DNA of 64,000 nt from Salminus brasiliensis (taxonomy: Eukaryota; Chordata; Actinopteri; Characiformes; Bryconidae). Both the position numbers and the translations under genes were made by a program. Below, one piece after another: positions 46,103 to 59,828 of this stretch. The notes under the pieces are model-generated. The model was not told the origin of the DNA and did no database searches. It worked only from the letters and a program-made list of their open reading frames with translations. The DNA is taken from NCBI RefSeq assembly GCF_030463535.1, contig NC_132878.1, positions 24,500,925 to 24,564,924 on the forward strand. The letters are read 5' to 3'. The first letter of the stretch is position 1; every line of letters starts with the position of its first letter.

Positions 46103-48647
46103 TAGAGTAGTATATTTAGTCTCAGTATCAAAAGTAACTTATCTGAGAATAAAAACATGTTAGATTGATCTTGATTAACTGGGATTGTGTAAGAACATGT
46201 GAGTGGATTAGCAAATGTGTATCTACCTGGGTTGCCAGGTGAGTGTGGGGCAAAATGAGCCTGAGCTCTTAGATTGAACATATACATCTCGATGTAGTCA
46301 TTATGGGCTAGAGGGGTATAAAGCAGTGGTTATATGAGCAGTGGTTCTCTGGAATAATGGTGCTCCAACCCATACTTTTTGGATGCTTTGCGGAGTTGGG
46401 CATATTTTGGGATTATGATCACCCAACATCCTGACCTCACTAACGCTCTTGTTGCTTAACACAATCAAATCCTCACAGCAATGTCAAAATGTCCAGAATC
46501 AGTCAGTATGACCAGCATGTGGGGTGCTTCAAAATAGCAACTCTATAAATCCAAAAGGACATTTCTTTATATCATCGACTTTGCTCTTCCTTTTAAATTG
46601 GAATTAAATGCTGCTGGTGCGGAGTGACTGCAGGAAGACAGAAATGGCACCCTGTGTGCTACTGTTCGAAACAGTTCAATTGCCATTAGCTAAATTATTC
46701 AGCAATTAAGTAGGACATTTGTTGCTTGCTCTGCAGCGTTTTAATTGTAAAACCCCTTCATGTTTTTTACTGACCACAACTTTCTAACCAAACTTAATGT
46801 GATGGGCTTTGTTGGCTCAGGGATATCCGAAAAGGATTCAGCACAAGGGTTCTGAAAATGTAATTGCTGATGTCCTACCCTGGGTGTAACATCTTGTCCA
46901 GATATTCTCTTTTATGGTTAGAGTGTTGCATCTCCTGGGTGTATTTTTTTGTAATTTCTCTCTCTCTCTATCTAGTGATGAGATTCTGAACTTGTAGATT
47001 GACTGGGCTGACAGACACTGAATGTGAGTAGCTATGCTAACGTTTCTGCACAGCCAGTAGCAGAATTGTCCCAAGCCGTCCCTCGACAGCAGGCCTTGGG
47101 TGACCTTCTAGTTCGAGACCCAACCATGTCTCTTTTCTTTTTAATGTTCCAACCTCTGAGAACCCCTAAATCATTAGCTCAAAGGTTATAATATGCGTTA
47201 GGGACAAATGTTGCAGTCAGTCTCTTAGCTTTCCACACTGGTGTTCCTCTGCAGGCTTGTCAAAAATGTGACTCACCATTAAACTTTTTTTTTCTGTTCT
47301 CTAAAACAGCACATCTGAAACCTCCAGCAAAATGCACAAGTTTTATATACTGGTATAAAACAGTGATATGTGGTCACCTAAAAAGTTCCTATTTTGCATT
47401 ATAACACCCTGCATATGCTCCCTGTATACTCTTATTTAAAATAAAAATAATAATATAAAAGTAATCAGGCAGTGCATTCCTTTCTCTCTTTCTGATTGTG
47501 TGTATGGGTGTGTACAGTCTTGTCTGAGTGTAAGTTAAATGCACTGTATTTTATTTAAGGAAACACGGCATCATCAGGCTGGCTTTATTCTCTTAGTGCA
47601 TTAAGATTGTTTTTTATTCTTCATTTACTTCTTTATCTTGTTCTTCAGTGCTGAGCAGTTGTGGGAACTTACCAGAGGGCTGGTGTTGAGTGGTCTCGGT
47701 ATTATTAAGAAAAGAAACCTTGAGAAAACCACAGAACCACACCCGAGTCATGACTGACAGAGGCCAGGGTTGAGGTATATTTTGTTCTTTTGTAACTTTT
47801 ATGTGATCCAATAAAACAATGTCTTTGTTTACAGTCTGATCACACAAACACAGTCTTTGTTTTGTATTATCTGTGCATTATTATACTTTATACATCATTA
47901 TGAGTATTTTGTATTTTATTCAAGGAAACACAGCTTCATTTAGCTGGTGTTATGCTCTGGTGTGAGAGCTCTCTTCACCAGTAATTAATCCTCCTTCTTA
48001 ATTTACTTCATGTGTAGTTTCTCTTGTCAATCAGAGGAGAAATTCCAGATCAGATTTTGCCTTCAAACAGTCTCATTCTTTTGTGAAGAAAAGACTGTTA
48101 TCTCCCAGATGTTTTCACATATTTGTGATAAAATCTTCACACTGACTAGCCTTCTACTCTTGTCATCACCTTCATGAACCACATAGTAGACACAATTTAT
48201 TGTAGCCCGAGAGAGAAAATACCCATTAAGATTAACCAAAACTCTTGCTTAACTTAAGCTAAAACTAGCTTGGTCGGCAAAGTAGACTCAGAGAACAACA
48301 CTTAGAGAAGAAACTTGTGCCACAGGTGGGGGTGGGAGGGTGGCATGGCTGCAATTTAGCAGGAAAAGTGCTGTCAAACTGAGAGGGGTTTTGGTTGCTG
48401 AACGTGTCTTGTAGATAACATCTGTAGATAATAATCTTTATCCCTCAGTGTTCATGCACTTGTGCTAAATAATCACATTACAATCGGTACACATTACAAT
48501 CAGCCACAATAAGTTTTTATTTATTTATTATTGTATGGGTTATTGACACCTGAGGTTAAACGTTGTTCATCAGTAGACTTCACACCTCAGTCGGTCCTAA
48601 ACTAGGCACTAGTTGAAGTTTTCTGTTCCGTTCTCTTCTTTTTTGCC

Positions 48648-48652
<5 letters not shown>
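46103..48652. other. Intergenic duplicated sequence
   Basis: No gene recognised. Aligns with 11,180-14,067 of block A and, almost exactly, with 50,113-52,662. Confidence 0.5.

Positions 48653-48684
<32 letters not shown>
48653..48684. repeat. CA microsatellite
   Basis: 16 CA units; 15 in the second tandem copy (52,663-52,692). Confidence 0.95.
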
Positions 48685-48685
<1 letters not shown>

Positions 48686-48717
48686 TTATTTCCGGCATGC
48701 TGACTGTTGTCTCTTCT

Positions 48718-48797
48718 CAGATTATCCCCACCAGACGGGTTCCCAAGCTCAGCAACCTGGGAATCAGCACTTCTATATGTAACTCAGTCTTGGACTT
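48718..48797 (+). mobile_element. LINE 3' end, cut by the tandem junction
   Basis: IPTRRVPKLSNLGIS and ICNSVLDL as in 14,340, then broken at the duplication junction at 48,797. Confidence 0.75.
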
Positions 48798-50112
<1,315 letters not shown>

Positions 50113-52657
50113 TAGAGTAGTATATTTAGTCTCAGTATCAAAAGTAACTTATCTGAGAATAAAAACATGTTAGATTGATCTTGATTAACTGGGATTGTGT
50201 AAGAACATGTGAGTGGATTAGCAAATGTGTATCTACCTGGGTTGCCAGGTGAGTGTGGGGCAAAATGAGCCTGAGCTCTTAGATTGAACATATACATCTC
50301 GATGTAGTCATTATGGGCTAGAGGGGTATAAAGCAGTGGTTATATGAGCAGTGGTTCTCTGGAATAATGGTGCTCCAACCCATACTTTTTGGATGCTTTG
50401 CGGAGTTGGGCATATTTTGGGATTATGATCACCCAACATCCTGACCTCACTAACGCTCTTGTTGCTTAACACAATCAAATCCTCACAGCAATGTCAAAAT
50501 GTCCAGAATCAGTCAGTATGACCAGCATGTGGGGTGCTTCAAAATAGCAACTCTATAAATCCAAAAGGACATTTCTTTATATCATCGACTTTGCTCTTCC
50601 TTTTAAATTGGAATTAAATGCTGCTGGTGCGGAGTGACTGCAGGAAGACAGAAATGGCACCCTGTGTGCTACTGTTCGAAACAGTTCAATTGCCATTAGC
50701 TAAATTATTCAGCAATTAAGTAGGACATTTGTTGCTTGCTCTGCAGCGTTTTAATTGTAAAACCCCTTCATGTTTTTTACTGACCACAACTTTCTAACCA
50801 AACTTAATGTGATGGGCTTTGTTGGCTCAGGGATATCCGAAAAGGATTCAGCACAAGGGTTCTGAAAATGTAATTGCTGATGTCCTACCCTGGGTGTAAC
50901 ATCTTGTCCAGATATTCTCTTTTATGGTTAGAGTGTTGCATCTCCTGGGTGTATTTTTTTGTAATTTCTCTCTCTCTCTATCTAGTGATGAGATTCTGAA
51001 CTTGTAGATTGACTGGGCTGACAGACACTGAATGTGAGTAGCTATGCTAACGTTTCTGCACAGCCAGTAGCAGAATTGTCCCAAGCCGTCCCTCGACAGC
51101 AGGCCTTGGGTGACCTTCTAGTTCGAGACCCAACCATGTCTCTTTTCTTTTTAATGTTCCAACCTCTGAGAACCCCTAAATCATTAGCTCAAAGGTTATA
51201 ATATGCGTTAGGGACAAATGTTGCAGTCAGTCTCTTAGCTTTCCACACTGGTGTTCCTCTGCAGGCTTGTCAAAAATGTGACTCACCATTAAACTTTTTT
51301 TTTCTGTTCTCTAAAACAGCACATCTGAAACCTCCAGCAAAATGCACAAGTTTTATATACTGGTATAAAACAGTGATATGTGGTCACCTAAAAAGTTCCT
51401 ATTTTGCATTATAACACCCTGCATATGCTCCCTGTATACTCTTATTTAAAATAAAAATAATAATATAAAAGTAATCAGGCAGTGCATTCCTTTCTCTCTT
51501 TCTGATTGTGTGTATGGGTGTGTACAGTCTTGTCTGAGTGTAAGTTAAATGCACTGTATTTTATTTAAGGAAACACGGCATCATCAGGCTGGCTTTATTC
51601 TCTTAGTGCATTAAGATTGTTTTTTATTCTTCATTTACTTCTTTATCTTGTTCTTCAGTGCTGAGCAGTTGTGGGAACTTACCAGAGGGCTGGTGTTGAG
51701 TGGTCTCGGTATTATTAAGAAAAGAAACCTTGAGAAAACCACAGAACCACACCCGAGTCATGACTGACAGAGGCCAGGGTTGAGGTATATTTTGTTCTTT
51801 TGTAACTTTTATGTGATCCAATAAAACAATGTCTTTGTTTACAGTCTGATCACACAAACACAGTCTTTGTTTTGTATTATCTGTGCATTATTATACTTTA
51901 TACATCATTATGAGTATTTTGTATTTTATTCAAGGAAACACAGCTTCATTTAGCTGGTGTTATGCTCTGGTGTGAGAGCTCTCTTCACCAGTAATTAATC
52001 CTCCTTCTTAATTTACTTCATGTGTAGTTTCTCTTGTCAATCAGAGGGGAAATTCCAGATCAGATTTTGCCTTCAAACAGTCTCATTCTTTTGTGAAGAA
52101 AAGACTGTTATCTCCCAGATGTTTTCACATATTTGTGATAAAATCTTCACACTGACTAGCCTTCTACTCTTGTCATCACCTTCATGAACCACATAGTAGA
52201 CACAATTTATTGTAGCCCGAGAGAGAAAATACCCATTAAGATTAACCAAAACTCTTGCTTAACTTAAGCTAAAACTAGCTTGGTCGGCAAAGTAGACTCA
52301 GAGAACAACACTTAGAGAAGAAACTTGTGCCACAGGTGGGGGTGGGAGGGTGGCATGGCTGCAATTTAGCAGGAAAAGTGCTGTCAAACTGAGAGGGGTT
52401 TTGGTTGCTGAACGTGTCTTGTAGATAACATCTGTAGATAATAATCTTTATCCCTCAGTGTTCATGCACTTGTGCTAAATAATCACATTACAATCGGTAC
52501 ACATTACAATCAGCCACAATAAGTTTTTATTTATTTATTATTGTATGGGTTATTGACACCTGAGGTTAAACGTTGTTCATCAGTAGACTTCACACCTCAG
52601 TCGGTCCTAAACTAGGCACTAGTTGAAGTTTTCTGTTCCGTTCTCTTCTTTTTTGCC

Positions 52658-52662
<5 letters not shown>
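50113..52662. other. Intergenic duplicated sequence (tandem copy 2)
   Basis: No gene recognised; near-exact copy of 46,103-48,652. Confidence 0.5.
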
Positions 52663-52693
<31 letters not shown>

Positions 52694-52727
52694 TTATTTC
52701 CGGCATGCTGACTGTTGTCTCTTCTCA

Positions 52728-53036
52728 GATTATCCCCACCAGACGGGTTCCCAAGCTCAGCAACCTGGGAATCAGCACTTCTATATGTAACTCAGTCTTG
52801 GACTTCCTGAAAGACCCCACTGTCATTGTGGACTACCTGAGTGCGTTTCCAGCTTCGATTTCTAAGCGTCCAGAAACCAGTTCTAGACCAGCTATCTTCC
52901 ATCTTCTACCACTCTGCTGAACTCCACACTATAAAATTACTACTACCCAAGTACTGCATACACACTACACACTGCAAACTGCATTCAGTACTTTGTACTT
53001 GTACAGAGCAATGACAATTAAGTTAAATCTATCTAC
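52728..53036 (+). mobile_element. Non-LTR retrotransposon 3' end
   Basis: Block B copy of 14,335-14,640: the RT fragment ending ICNSVLDFLKDPT, then 3' UTR and the aattaagttaaatct tail. Confidence 0.7.
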
Positions 53037-53714
53037 AAAGAGACTCATCTCCATCTATAACCTTCTTTCTGAAGGCCTCAGAGAGCTTTTTGGTTCTCAA
53101 CATCTTAATAATGTTCACTTTACTAATGAAGACCAAACTAAAATAAGAAAGGCTCCTCCAAAATCTTTCTAATGATGTACTGCACCTGACTTTGTCTTTG
53201 TCTAAATTGCATTTCTATTAATTAGGTTTTACATTTGTTTAATTAATGTGTTTTATTTTTGTATTACCTATAGCTCCCAATATTGTTAAAAGGAATGTGT
53301 GAAAATATCCATATGTTTAAATATGTTTAAAAAGTTAATTAACTTTCCTTCATTACTTAATCTTTAGATTACAGGTTTGTCTATTTGGCAGTATAGAGTA
53401 TATGATCAGAGAATGCAACAAGTTGGCCTGCCAAGTAGGCTGCCTGTTTAGTCATTGTGGTTTGAATAGTGTTGGGGAAGTAAACCGGTAGCATTGAGCA
53501 TGTGACATTGTGGCTTATAAAAATGGGACATTAGTGTTTAATATAAATGTTTAATGTTGTATTGTTTAAGTAGTATTAGATGATCTAATCTTTCTTTCTT
53601 CTCTTTCTCTTTCTCTGTGTGTTGGTTTTTGGTCTTTAACACCTTGGTCTGGGCTGGAAAAAACTAGTCTAATGTGGTTGCTTTCTCTTCATTTGTCTTC
53701 CTTTAGCAGTCTTT
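53037..53714. other. Intergenic duplicated sequence
   Basis: Matches 14,641-15,285. No gene. Confidence 0.4.
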
Positions 53715-53723
53715 CTTTCTCTC

Positions 53724-53775
<52 letters not shown>

Positions 53776-53780
53776 ACACA
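53715..53780. repeat. CT microsatellite with interruptions
   Basis: Counterpart of 15,286-15,368. Confidence 0.9.
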
Positions 53781-53848
53781 GACTCTCTATCTCTTTCTTG
53801 CTTACCTAAGTAAGGGTCTTTAAAAGCCAGTGTATAGAGTAAATCACC

Positions 53849-53950
53849 TGTTCAGCAGAAACATCTTGGACAAGCCACATCTGTAAGCCAAAGCAGCAGT
53901 GAACCTGGCACAGGAAACATCTACACAGACTACTGCAATCTTCTTAACAG
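53849..53950 (+). other. Predicted non-coding exon with splice donor (block B)
   Basis: Ends cttaacag|gtaagattc, as at 15,514. The TATA-like ctttaaaag lies about 30 bp upstream. It may start the transcript of the 56.1-kb RNase, alone or together with the exon ending at 55,965. Confidence 0.45.
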
Positions 53951-55860
53951 GTAAGATTCATATTTTTATCACACAAAAGTAGTCTAAAATCATAAAAGTA
54001 ATTTCATTTTCAGTTAATTTTAACTTCATTGTAAATTTATGCCAGACAACTACTTCACCTTGCCTCAGGATGCCACATCATGAAAGATAAAAGAGCAAAG
54101 ACGTCTAGGAAACCCCTTTATTAAATGATCAGATGCTAAAACATTGCACAGTGTAAAGTTTGCAATATGAGGCTGGCATGGAAGCACAAGATGTTTAATA
54201 AATTATTTCAAATATAAGTAAAGTGATCCATCAAATTTATGCAAAAACAAATGGGTTTGAAATCAAATGAGACAATAGAACAGAATTCCAGCTTTTTATT
54301 TCCTGATGTTTACCACAGTATGTATTAATAAATGAACATTAGAACATGACATCTTTGGTTTGAGACTACACATTTTGAAGTCAACAAAATATTGCACCAT
54401 ATGCACTTCCTGTAAACTGACTTCAGGACACTTCTGGATGCATTCTGCTGGCACTATCATGGGTAACATAACAAGGATAAGTGAGTCAATTCTAGAAGAA
54501 GACATGCAAGCTCAGGCCATGACACCACCTCGTAGGTTTTGGATCATAAACAGCACAGTCCTCTTTCTCCACACTGGAGACTGTAGAAATCATGGACAGT
54601 CCAATGACTCTCGAAAGTTGAAGCAACAACAGGTCTGTCTCCTCTGCTGGTGATTTTACATCTCATTTTGGGGAGTTGGGGATGAAGTGGGGTGGTTATC
54701 ATCCAACTTCCTCACCTCACTAATGCTCTTGTCACTGCATTTAATTAAATCCTTATAGCAATGCTCCAAAAATCTTGTAGAAAGCTTTCCCTGAACAGTG
54801 GACACAGTTAGTTACTCCAACAAAAGAAGGATACATTTTTAATACCCTTGATTTTAGAAGAATCTTGACAAGCAGATGTGCCAATACTTTTGTCCATATA
54901 GAGTAAGATTAAGATAAGGGTACAAATCTACATTTTAAAAAAGCCACAAAATATGCTTTAGCCGTTAATTCTGTTGGAAAGACTAGTTTTGGCATTATTG
55001 TTAAAAGATTGAAAGAAGTAGCTCATAGCAAAAACACTGTTAGACCACACATTAAACTAAGTAAAGGTAGCTGCTGCTGTTTGTCAGAGAGACCAAGGTT
55101 AACGAGAAACAAAATAAAAAATGTGACATTTCAAAAGTAATATCAAATCAAACAACATTTTATGCATTTTTTATTTTATATTTTTTGTTCACTCATTTTT
55201 CACTCATAAATGATCCAGTAATGTTAGACAACATGAAAACATTACCTGTTTGAGTATAGGCAAGCCAACCTGCCCTGACTATCATGATAGTGTCTATAGC
55301 TTAGCTTCTGGATTCACATTTAAACCCTATTATATTCTTCAGTATGTAGCCCTAACATTGCATTTATTATAAAAGTATATTTAATTGAACCTCTTTTTTT
55401 CTAAAGTACAGTACTGTGCAGTTCCATGACACAAGGGGGCGAGAAAAGTTAAGCCACAGAAGGGCAGTACTGGATTTAAACCAAAAGAACAATCAAACAC
55501 CCTAAGTTACAGCAACACTATGTATCATTTTTACCTTAATATAATAGCTTCAAAATCATGCTGAGCTCTTTATTTTTTTCTTCAGGCCTCCATGTCCTTT
55601 AGGAGTGGCTCAAAACACAAATTACACTTCCTGACTGTAGGGGAAGCCCAGAAGCAAGAGATACCAATTCTTGCACTTACAAGAATTACACTTGCACTCA
55701 CAATTACACTTTTTTACACGGGCATAAAGAATGTTTATATAATATACCAAGAATGCATGGATAGTGCATAGAGCCTATACACTCCGAGAACATCTCTCAG
55801 CTAAACACGCTGTGTGGTCGGAACTAACTGTGGTAAAATATTACATAACATATAAGAAAT
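53951..55860. other. Intron or intergenic, block B
   Basis: Includes the MITE-like repeat at 54,290-54,905. The rest aligns with 15,515-17,460. An open frame at 54,360-54,653 is not conserved in block A. No gene. Confidence 0.4.
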
Positions 55861-55879
55861 ATTGATTGATTTCAAATAT

Positions 55880-55965
55880 ATCCCCAGGCACACTGCTAAC
55901 AAATTTAAAGACTGACTGAGGTAGAAAGCAGTGATTGCTAAGGAGTGACCGGAGACGAGACTGAG
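55880..55965 (+). other. Predicted first exon of the 56.1-kb RNase
   Basis: gcagtgattgctaaggagtg through gactgag|gtaagt. The donor is followed by a 131-bp intron to the acceptor tctgttag at 56,096. The conserved twin is at 17,480-17,561. Confidence 0.55.
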
Positions 55966-56097
55966 GTAAGTTTGTGATGATCTATGTCATGCATATTTAT
56001 TCATTCATTCATAAGTGTGAATACAGTAATTTTTTGCACACTTTAAACATACTATCAATCTTCTTTTGTTTATTTTCCCTATTTTCTCTCTGTTAGG

Positions 56098-56601
56098 ATG
56101 TGGCTTTCTATTTACATGCTGTTCCTCTTGAGCCTGGTTCCCACCTCTGGCATACGCTGTGGGGAAGACAAGAAAAAATATTCCTACACTAAATTCTCAG
56201 CAAAGCACATTCTTCCAAGGGATTTTCAGGTCTCGGATATCACAGCATGGAAAAAACACCTACAAAAGAAAATACCATCCCTTAATAATACAAGCCTCTG
56301 TGGAAGAGTACCCCTGCAGACTTTCTTCAAAAAAACTGATGAAGACAGAGTTGAACACATTTGTAATGGTAAAGGCTTTGAATACGGCAATGGCAACCTG
56401 TGCATCAGTGAGCAAAGGTTCACTGTTTACATGGTGAAAAGCAGGAAAGTGAAAAGTGACTGCAAAATCAATAAGCCTAAGTCAGTTAAACAGTATGTAA
56501 TTGTGGGCTGTGAAAAGCTTAGAAACAAGTGCCTGCCTGTGCACTTTGATAATCAGACAGATAAAGCACCAAACAAAAAGTCTGCTCTCTGTAACCTATA
56601 A
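56098..56601 (+). CDS. RNase A-like secreted protein, long eight-cysteine class, motif lysine replaced
   Basis: 167 codons; the ATG lies one base after the splice acceptor (ctctctgttag|g). Signal peptide MWLSIYMLFLLSLVPTSG. The protein follows the 23.9-kb gene closely: FSAKHILP (His12), RFTVYMVKS, SDCK, YVIVGCE, KCLPVHFD (His119), and a tail with a cysteine near the end. The signature reads CGRVPLQTFF: the lysine present in the 23.9-kb gene is Val here, leaving only an Arg nearby. Lys41 stabilises the transition state in RNase A, so strongly reduced catalysis is predicted unless another residue serves. The frame is fully open with all eight cysteines kept, which suggests selection for a folded secreted protein. 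Sequons NNT and NQT. AATAAA near 57,168. Confidence 0.86.
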   Translation: MWLSIYMLFLLSLVPTSGIRCGEDKKKYSYTKFSAKHILPRDFQVSDITAWKKHLQKKIPSLNNTSLCGRVPLQTFFKKTDEDRVEHICNGKGFEYGNGNLCISEQRFTVYMVKSRKVKSDCKINKPKSVKQYVIVGCEKLRNKCLPVHFDNQTDKAPNKKSALCNL

Positions 56602-57180
56602 ATCATACTGCTAATCATTGCATGCAAAAGCCGCTTTTCCTTTCTAACATAAGCCTACGACTAGATTAGATTAGTTTAGCAATAATATTACTAAATGACA
56701 AGCGAGTTTAATGTGTGAATATTTGCATTCTCTAATCACTTGATCACATTCACAACAGTTGTGTACAAATGGTCAAAGAGATGCTGTTTCAGTTTGGGTC
56801 AAAGCAAAGTTCCAACAATTAGATTTTATTTTGGTTTTGTGGTGTTTTACTTCAGAAAGTTTTCTTTTTGCAATTTGCAAAGTGTTTAGTATCTACTGGA
56901 ATGATATCGATCTTGGTTTCTTGGGGCAATAATGGTCGTAAAAACTTTTATATCTAATGTGAGACGATGTAAAACACAGTGATGTGATTAACATAATACA
57001 AAAAATCTTGAACAAAATGAGAGGAAGCATTCTCTACAGAAGAAGTTAGTGAATTTTATTTTAGTTTATTTGCCTATTTTGCTTTATGCTGACTCATTAA
57101 AACATTAATCATCAACATGATTAATACAAAATGTTGTCTGTGTCATTTATTTACTTGGTAGTGGTCAATAAAACCTAAGC
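56602..57180 (+). other. 3' flank of the 56.1-kb RNase
   Basis: Absent from block A. The end (57,118-57,175), with ggtagtggtcaataaaacc, recurs alone at 29,826-29,890 and holds a candidate polyadenylation signal. Confidence 0.45.
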
Positions 57181-58880
57181 TTCATCTTTTATACAAATCC
57201 AGCTGCCCTGCTGCCACTAACAAAGGGCATGTTCTTAATCTCCAAGTACTTCTTCTCAAATGCACCTGTTAAAGATGTAAATACCAGTGTAGCATGTCTT
57301 GGAATTAAACTAACCTTACATGCTGACAGATGGTGCCATTTCCAGCAAATAAAGTGATTCTAGTAGGCCATAACCTTCACCATTTGTAAGCATGGCCATT
57401 AAATTACATTTAAATTAAAATGTTCATTGAAAATTGAAAAGAATGTGGGTCTACACTTTAAAAATACTGAATGACAAATAAATTTGACTGAACTTAATTT
57501 TTAAATATATTTTGCATTCGTCCACCCTTTATTAGTACTAAGAAGCTTGATGATTGAAAATGCAGATAAGTTGATATCCAGATATGATCCAGATATGTTA
57601 TATGGATCCAGTTTGGATCCATATAACATGAATTCTGAGTCCATTACTACAAGACATTGCAATCAGTATGAGCAAAATGGGTTAAAAGTCAGAAGTAAGA
57701 AGATCTCATGACCGTATTCCTGTATTCATGCATCATAGCAACACCCATTTGTCTAATACATAATAGATCAATTGAACATTCTTACAGATAATAGAGTTCT
57801 TGTTAAAGTTTTACTCAACCTGTAAATGTATTTTTTGCATATTGTGCATAAAATCTGTTTTAAAAAAAACCCAGAGAAAATCATGACCCAAGATCCTGGA
57901 CGTACCTGATTAAACATTGTCCAAAGAGTTCATTACATATTTACATGTAATAATTTTCTACTGCACAAATGTCAAATTCTACTATTTCCTTATTTGGCAA
58001 AAATTGCTTTAAAGTACACTCACAAGTGCTATGTATAGCTCTTTAATTGTCCATTAATAAAGTTTTACATCATTAAAGCATAGTTCTTTAGCAGATAGTA
58101 CAGATGTAGAAAGTATAAAAGAATAGAAGTATTATAGAATAAATCAACTTTTATATAAGTATAAAGAATAAATCTCTTGGGTTAATCTTTGGAATACATC
58201 TATGAATTCTCATTAGGATATTCACTGCATGTAACAAGTTATTGGCCTTTTTTCATATGACTTGAACACACAAAGAGTCACAAAAGCCACTAAGAGTTTC
58301 CCACTGACTGATAAATTTTAGATCAGCATCCACCTTTTAAGCATGGTACTGCACCAAAGTGGCAGCATAATTTTTTAAGCGCACTTCTATCTCAAAATCA
58401 GGTAGTGGAATTTCAAATACATGCTATATAATAAGTTAAAACATGAAGTCCTGATTGATAATTTTTTTACTTACACATGGAAGGTGAAATGCATGTTCAC
58501 ATTTTACTTCTTGCTGCTTTAACATAATTTATTATAATTTGAGGTTATTTTAGATTTGGAACCAACCAGTGTATATTAAATAGCAGTGTTAGAAAATGTA
58601 GAAAGCAAATAGGGAATGCTGTGGCTCGACAAAAGTCCTTCAGGAGAAATTAGGAAACGATGCTTGTGCTTACAGCATTTAATTTTAATCGATGGTTTCA
58701 TAAATCTAGCACTTATGTAGCAACATTAATAAAAACGGCTGTTATATGGATGTTATACTTAAGTTATATGTTAATACTTAAGTATATGTTAAAAGACATT
58801 GCATTACAGTAAAAGTGTCAGTATATTCTACTGACATCTACATAACTTTTTATTCTTAAAACAAAAGAATTGCCATAGCG
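57181..58880. other. Intergenic duplicated sequence
   Basis: Aligns with 17,936-18,083 and 18,415-19,900 of block A without the LINE insertion. No gene. Confidence 0.45.
57595..57629. repeat. Perfect hairpin, 16-bp arms, 3-nt loop
   Basis: atgttatatggatcca and tggatccatataacat around gtt. Located in a short stretch absent from block A. Confidence 0.95.
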
Positions 58881-59402
58881 TTACCTTGGACTTGATAAAC
58901 ATTTTGAAACATTGCCACATTTTACTGTATTTGACACGTTTGGAGTGTCAATTAAGTTTACAAGGGTGTCTTCTTCATAATGCACAGGCCATTTCTGATC
59001 ACACCCCACTGTAATGATGCGAGTGCTCTGTTTACCATGATACTCACATCTAGGGTGTCTTTCTCCACTTTTCAAACGGCAAGTGACTACAGGAAATGGT
59101 TTGGTGCTTTGATAAAGAGTCCTAGTCTTGTGTATGCCTCCTTTCTGGCACACCGCTCGAACCTGCTAATGCGTTGCCAATACGAAGGCATTGATTTTTT
59201 TGCACTTATTGGTGTCTCCTGCTGTGATTCTCCTGTTTGGGTCTCTGATCACGCTGTCACACTTGTTTTCATTCATGCTACCAAACACATGTTGGTTGAG
59301 GAAGTGCACATAGCGTTCCTTCACCTCAGCTGGTTGAGCATCAGCAGACGGTGTGGCGCACAATGCCAGCAGGAAAACTACAGCAAACCGATGTATCTCC
59401 AT
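58881..59402 (-). pseudogene. RNase A superfamily gene copy with an in-frame stop
   Basis: Minus strand, ATG at 59,402, nine bases after an acceptor (ttctttcag). Signal peptide MEIHRFAVVFLLALCATPSA. His12 region (FLNQHVF), CKKINAF (Lys41), six RNase cysteines, PFPVVTCRLKSG, VGCDQ and PVHY (His119) are all present in one frame. A TAG at 59,168-59,166, shortly after the Lys41 motif, interrupts them at residue 79. Beyond PVHYEEDTLV the frame runs about 23 codons further than in the block A copy because of a 7-base difference, adding two cysteines. The signature Thr is Ala. Either a recently disabled gene, a null allele or an assembly base error. Its first exon and TATA are at 59,776-59,828. Confidence 0.85.
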
Positions 59403-59775
59403 GATAACTTTCTGAAAGAAGAAACAAAACTGATTCTGACATTGTAAAAGATTGAGAGTAAATCAGTGGTTCTCAGTCTTAATCAAAGAGTGCCAGAAAA
59501 CTGGGAACTGGGAACTGGGAATTGGGCCTTCTAGGAACAGGGTTAAGAACCACTGTAGTAAATCATGTCATTTAAAGGCTTCTTTTTGGAACAAAGTGTC
59601 TTTCATTTAGTGTTTAGTAACTTTAAAGTGCCTTTGTTCAAGTGCAATAGAAGACAAAATGTTTTTTTACACAGAGCTCTACAATGAATCTCATGTAGTT
59701 TATTAGTACAAATAAAGTAGAATTTCATTCTGTCAAACTAGAGCATTTACAGCTGCAGAAAACAGTTTCACTCAC

Positions 59776-59828
59776 CTTCCTTCTGTCAGGTCCAGAGTGA
59801 AGAGCCCTCTAAGTCTCCACAATTTATA
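59776..59828 (-). promoter_or_regulatory. TATA box and short first exon of the 59-kb RNase, copy 2 of 3
   Basis: Minus strand: cctataaattgtgg (TATAAA at plus 59,828-59,823), then gggctcttcactctggacctg and the donor gaaggaag|gtgagt. A 364-bp intron leads to the coding exon acceptor at 59,412. Because the TATA is only about 50 bp from the donor, the exon itself must be very short (about 20-25 nt). Confidence 0.6.
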
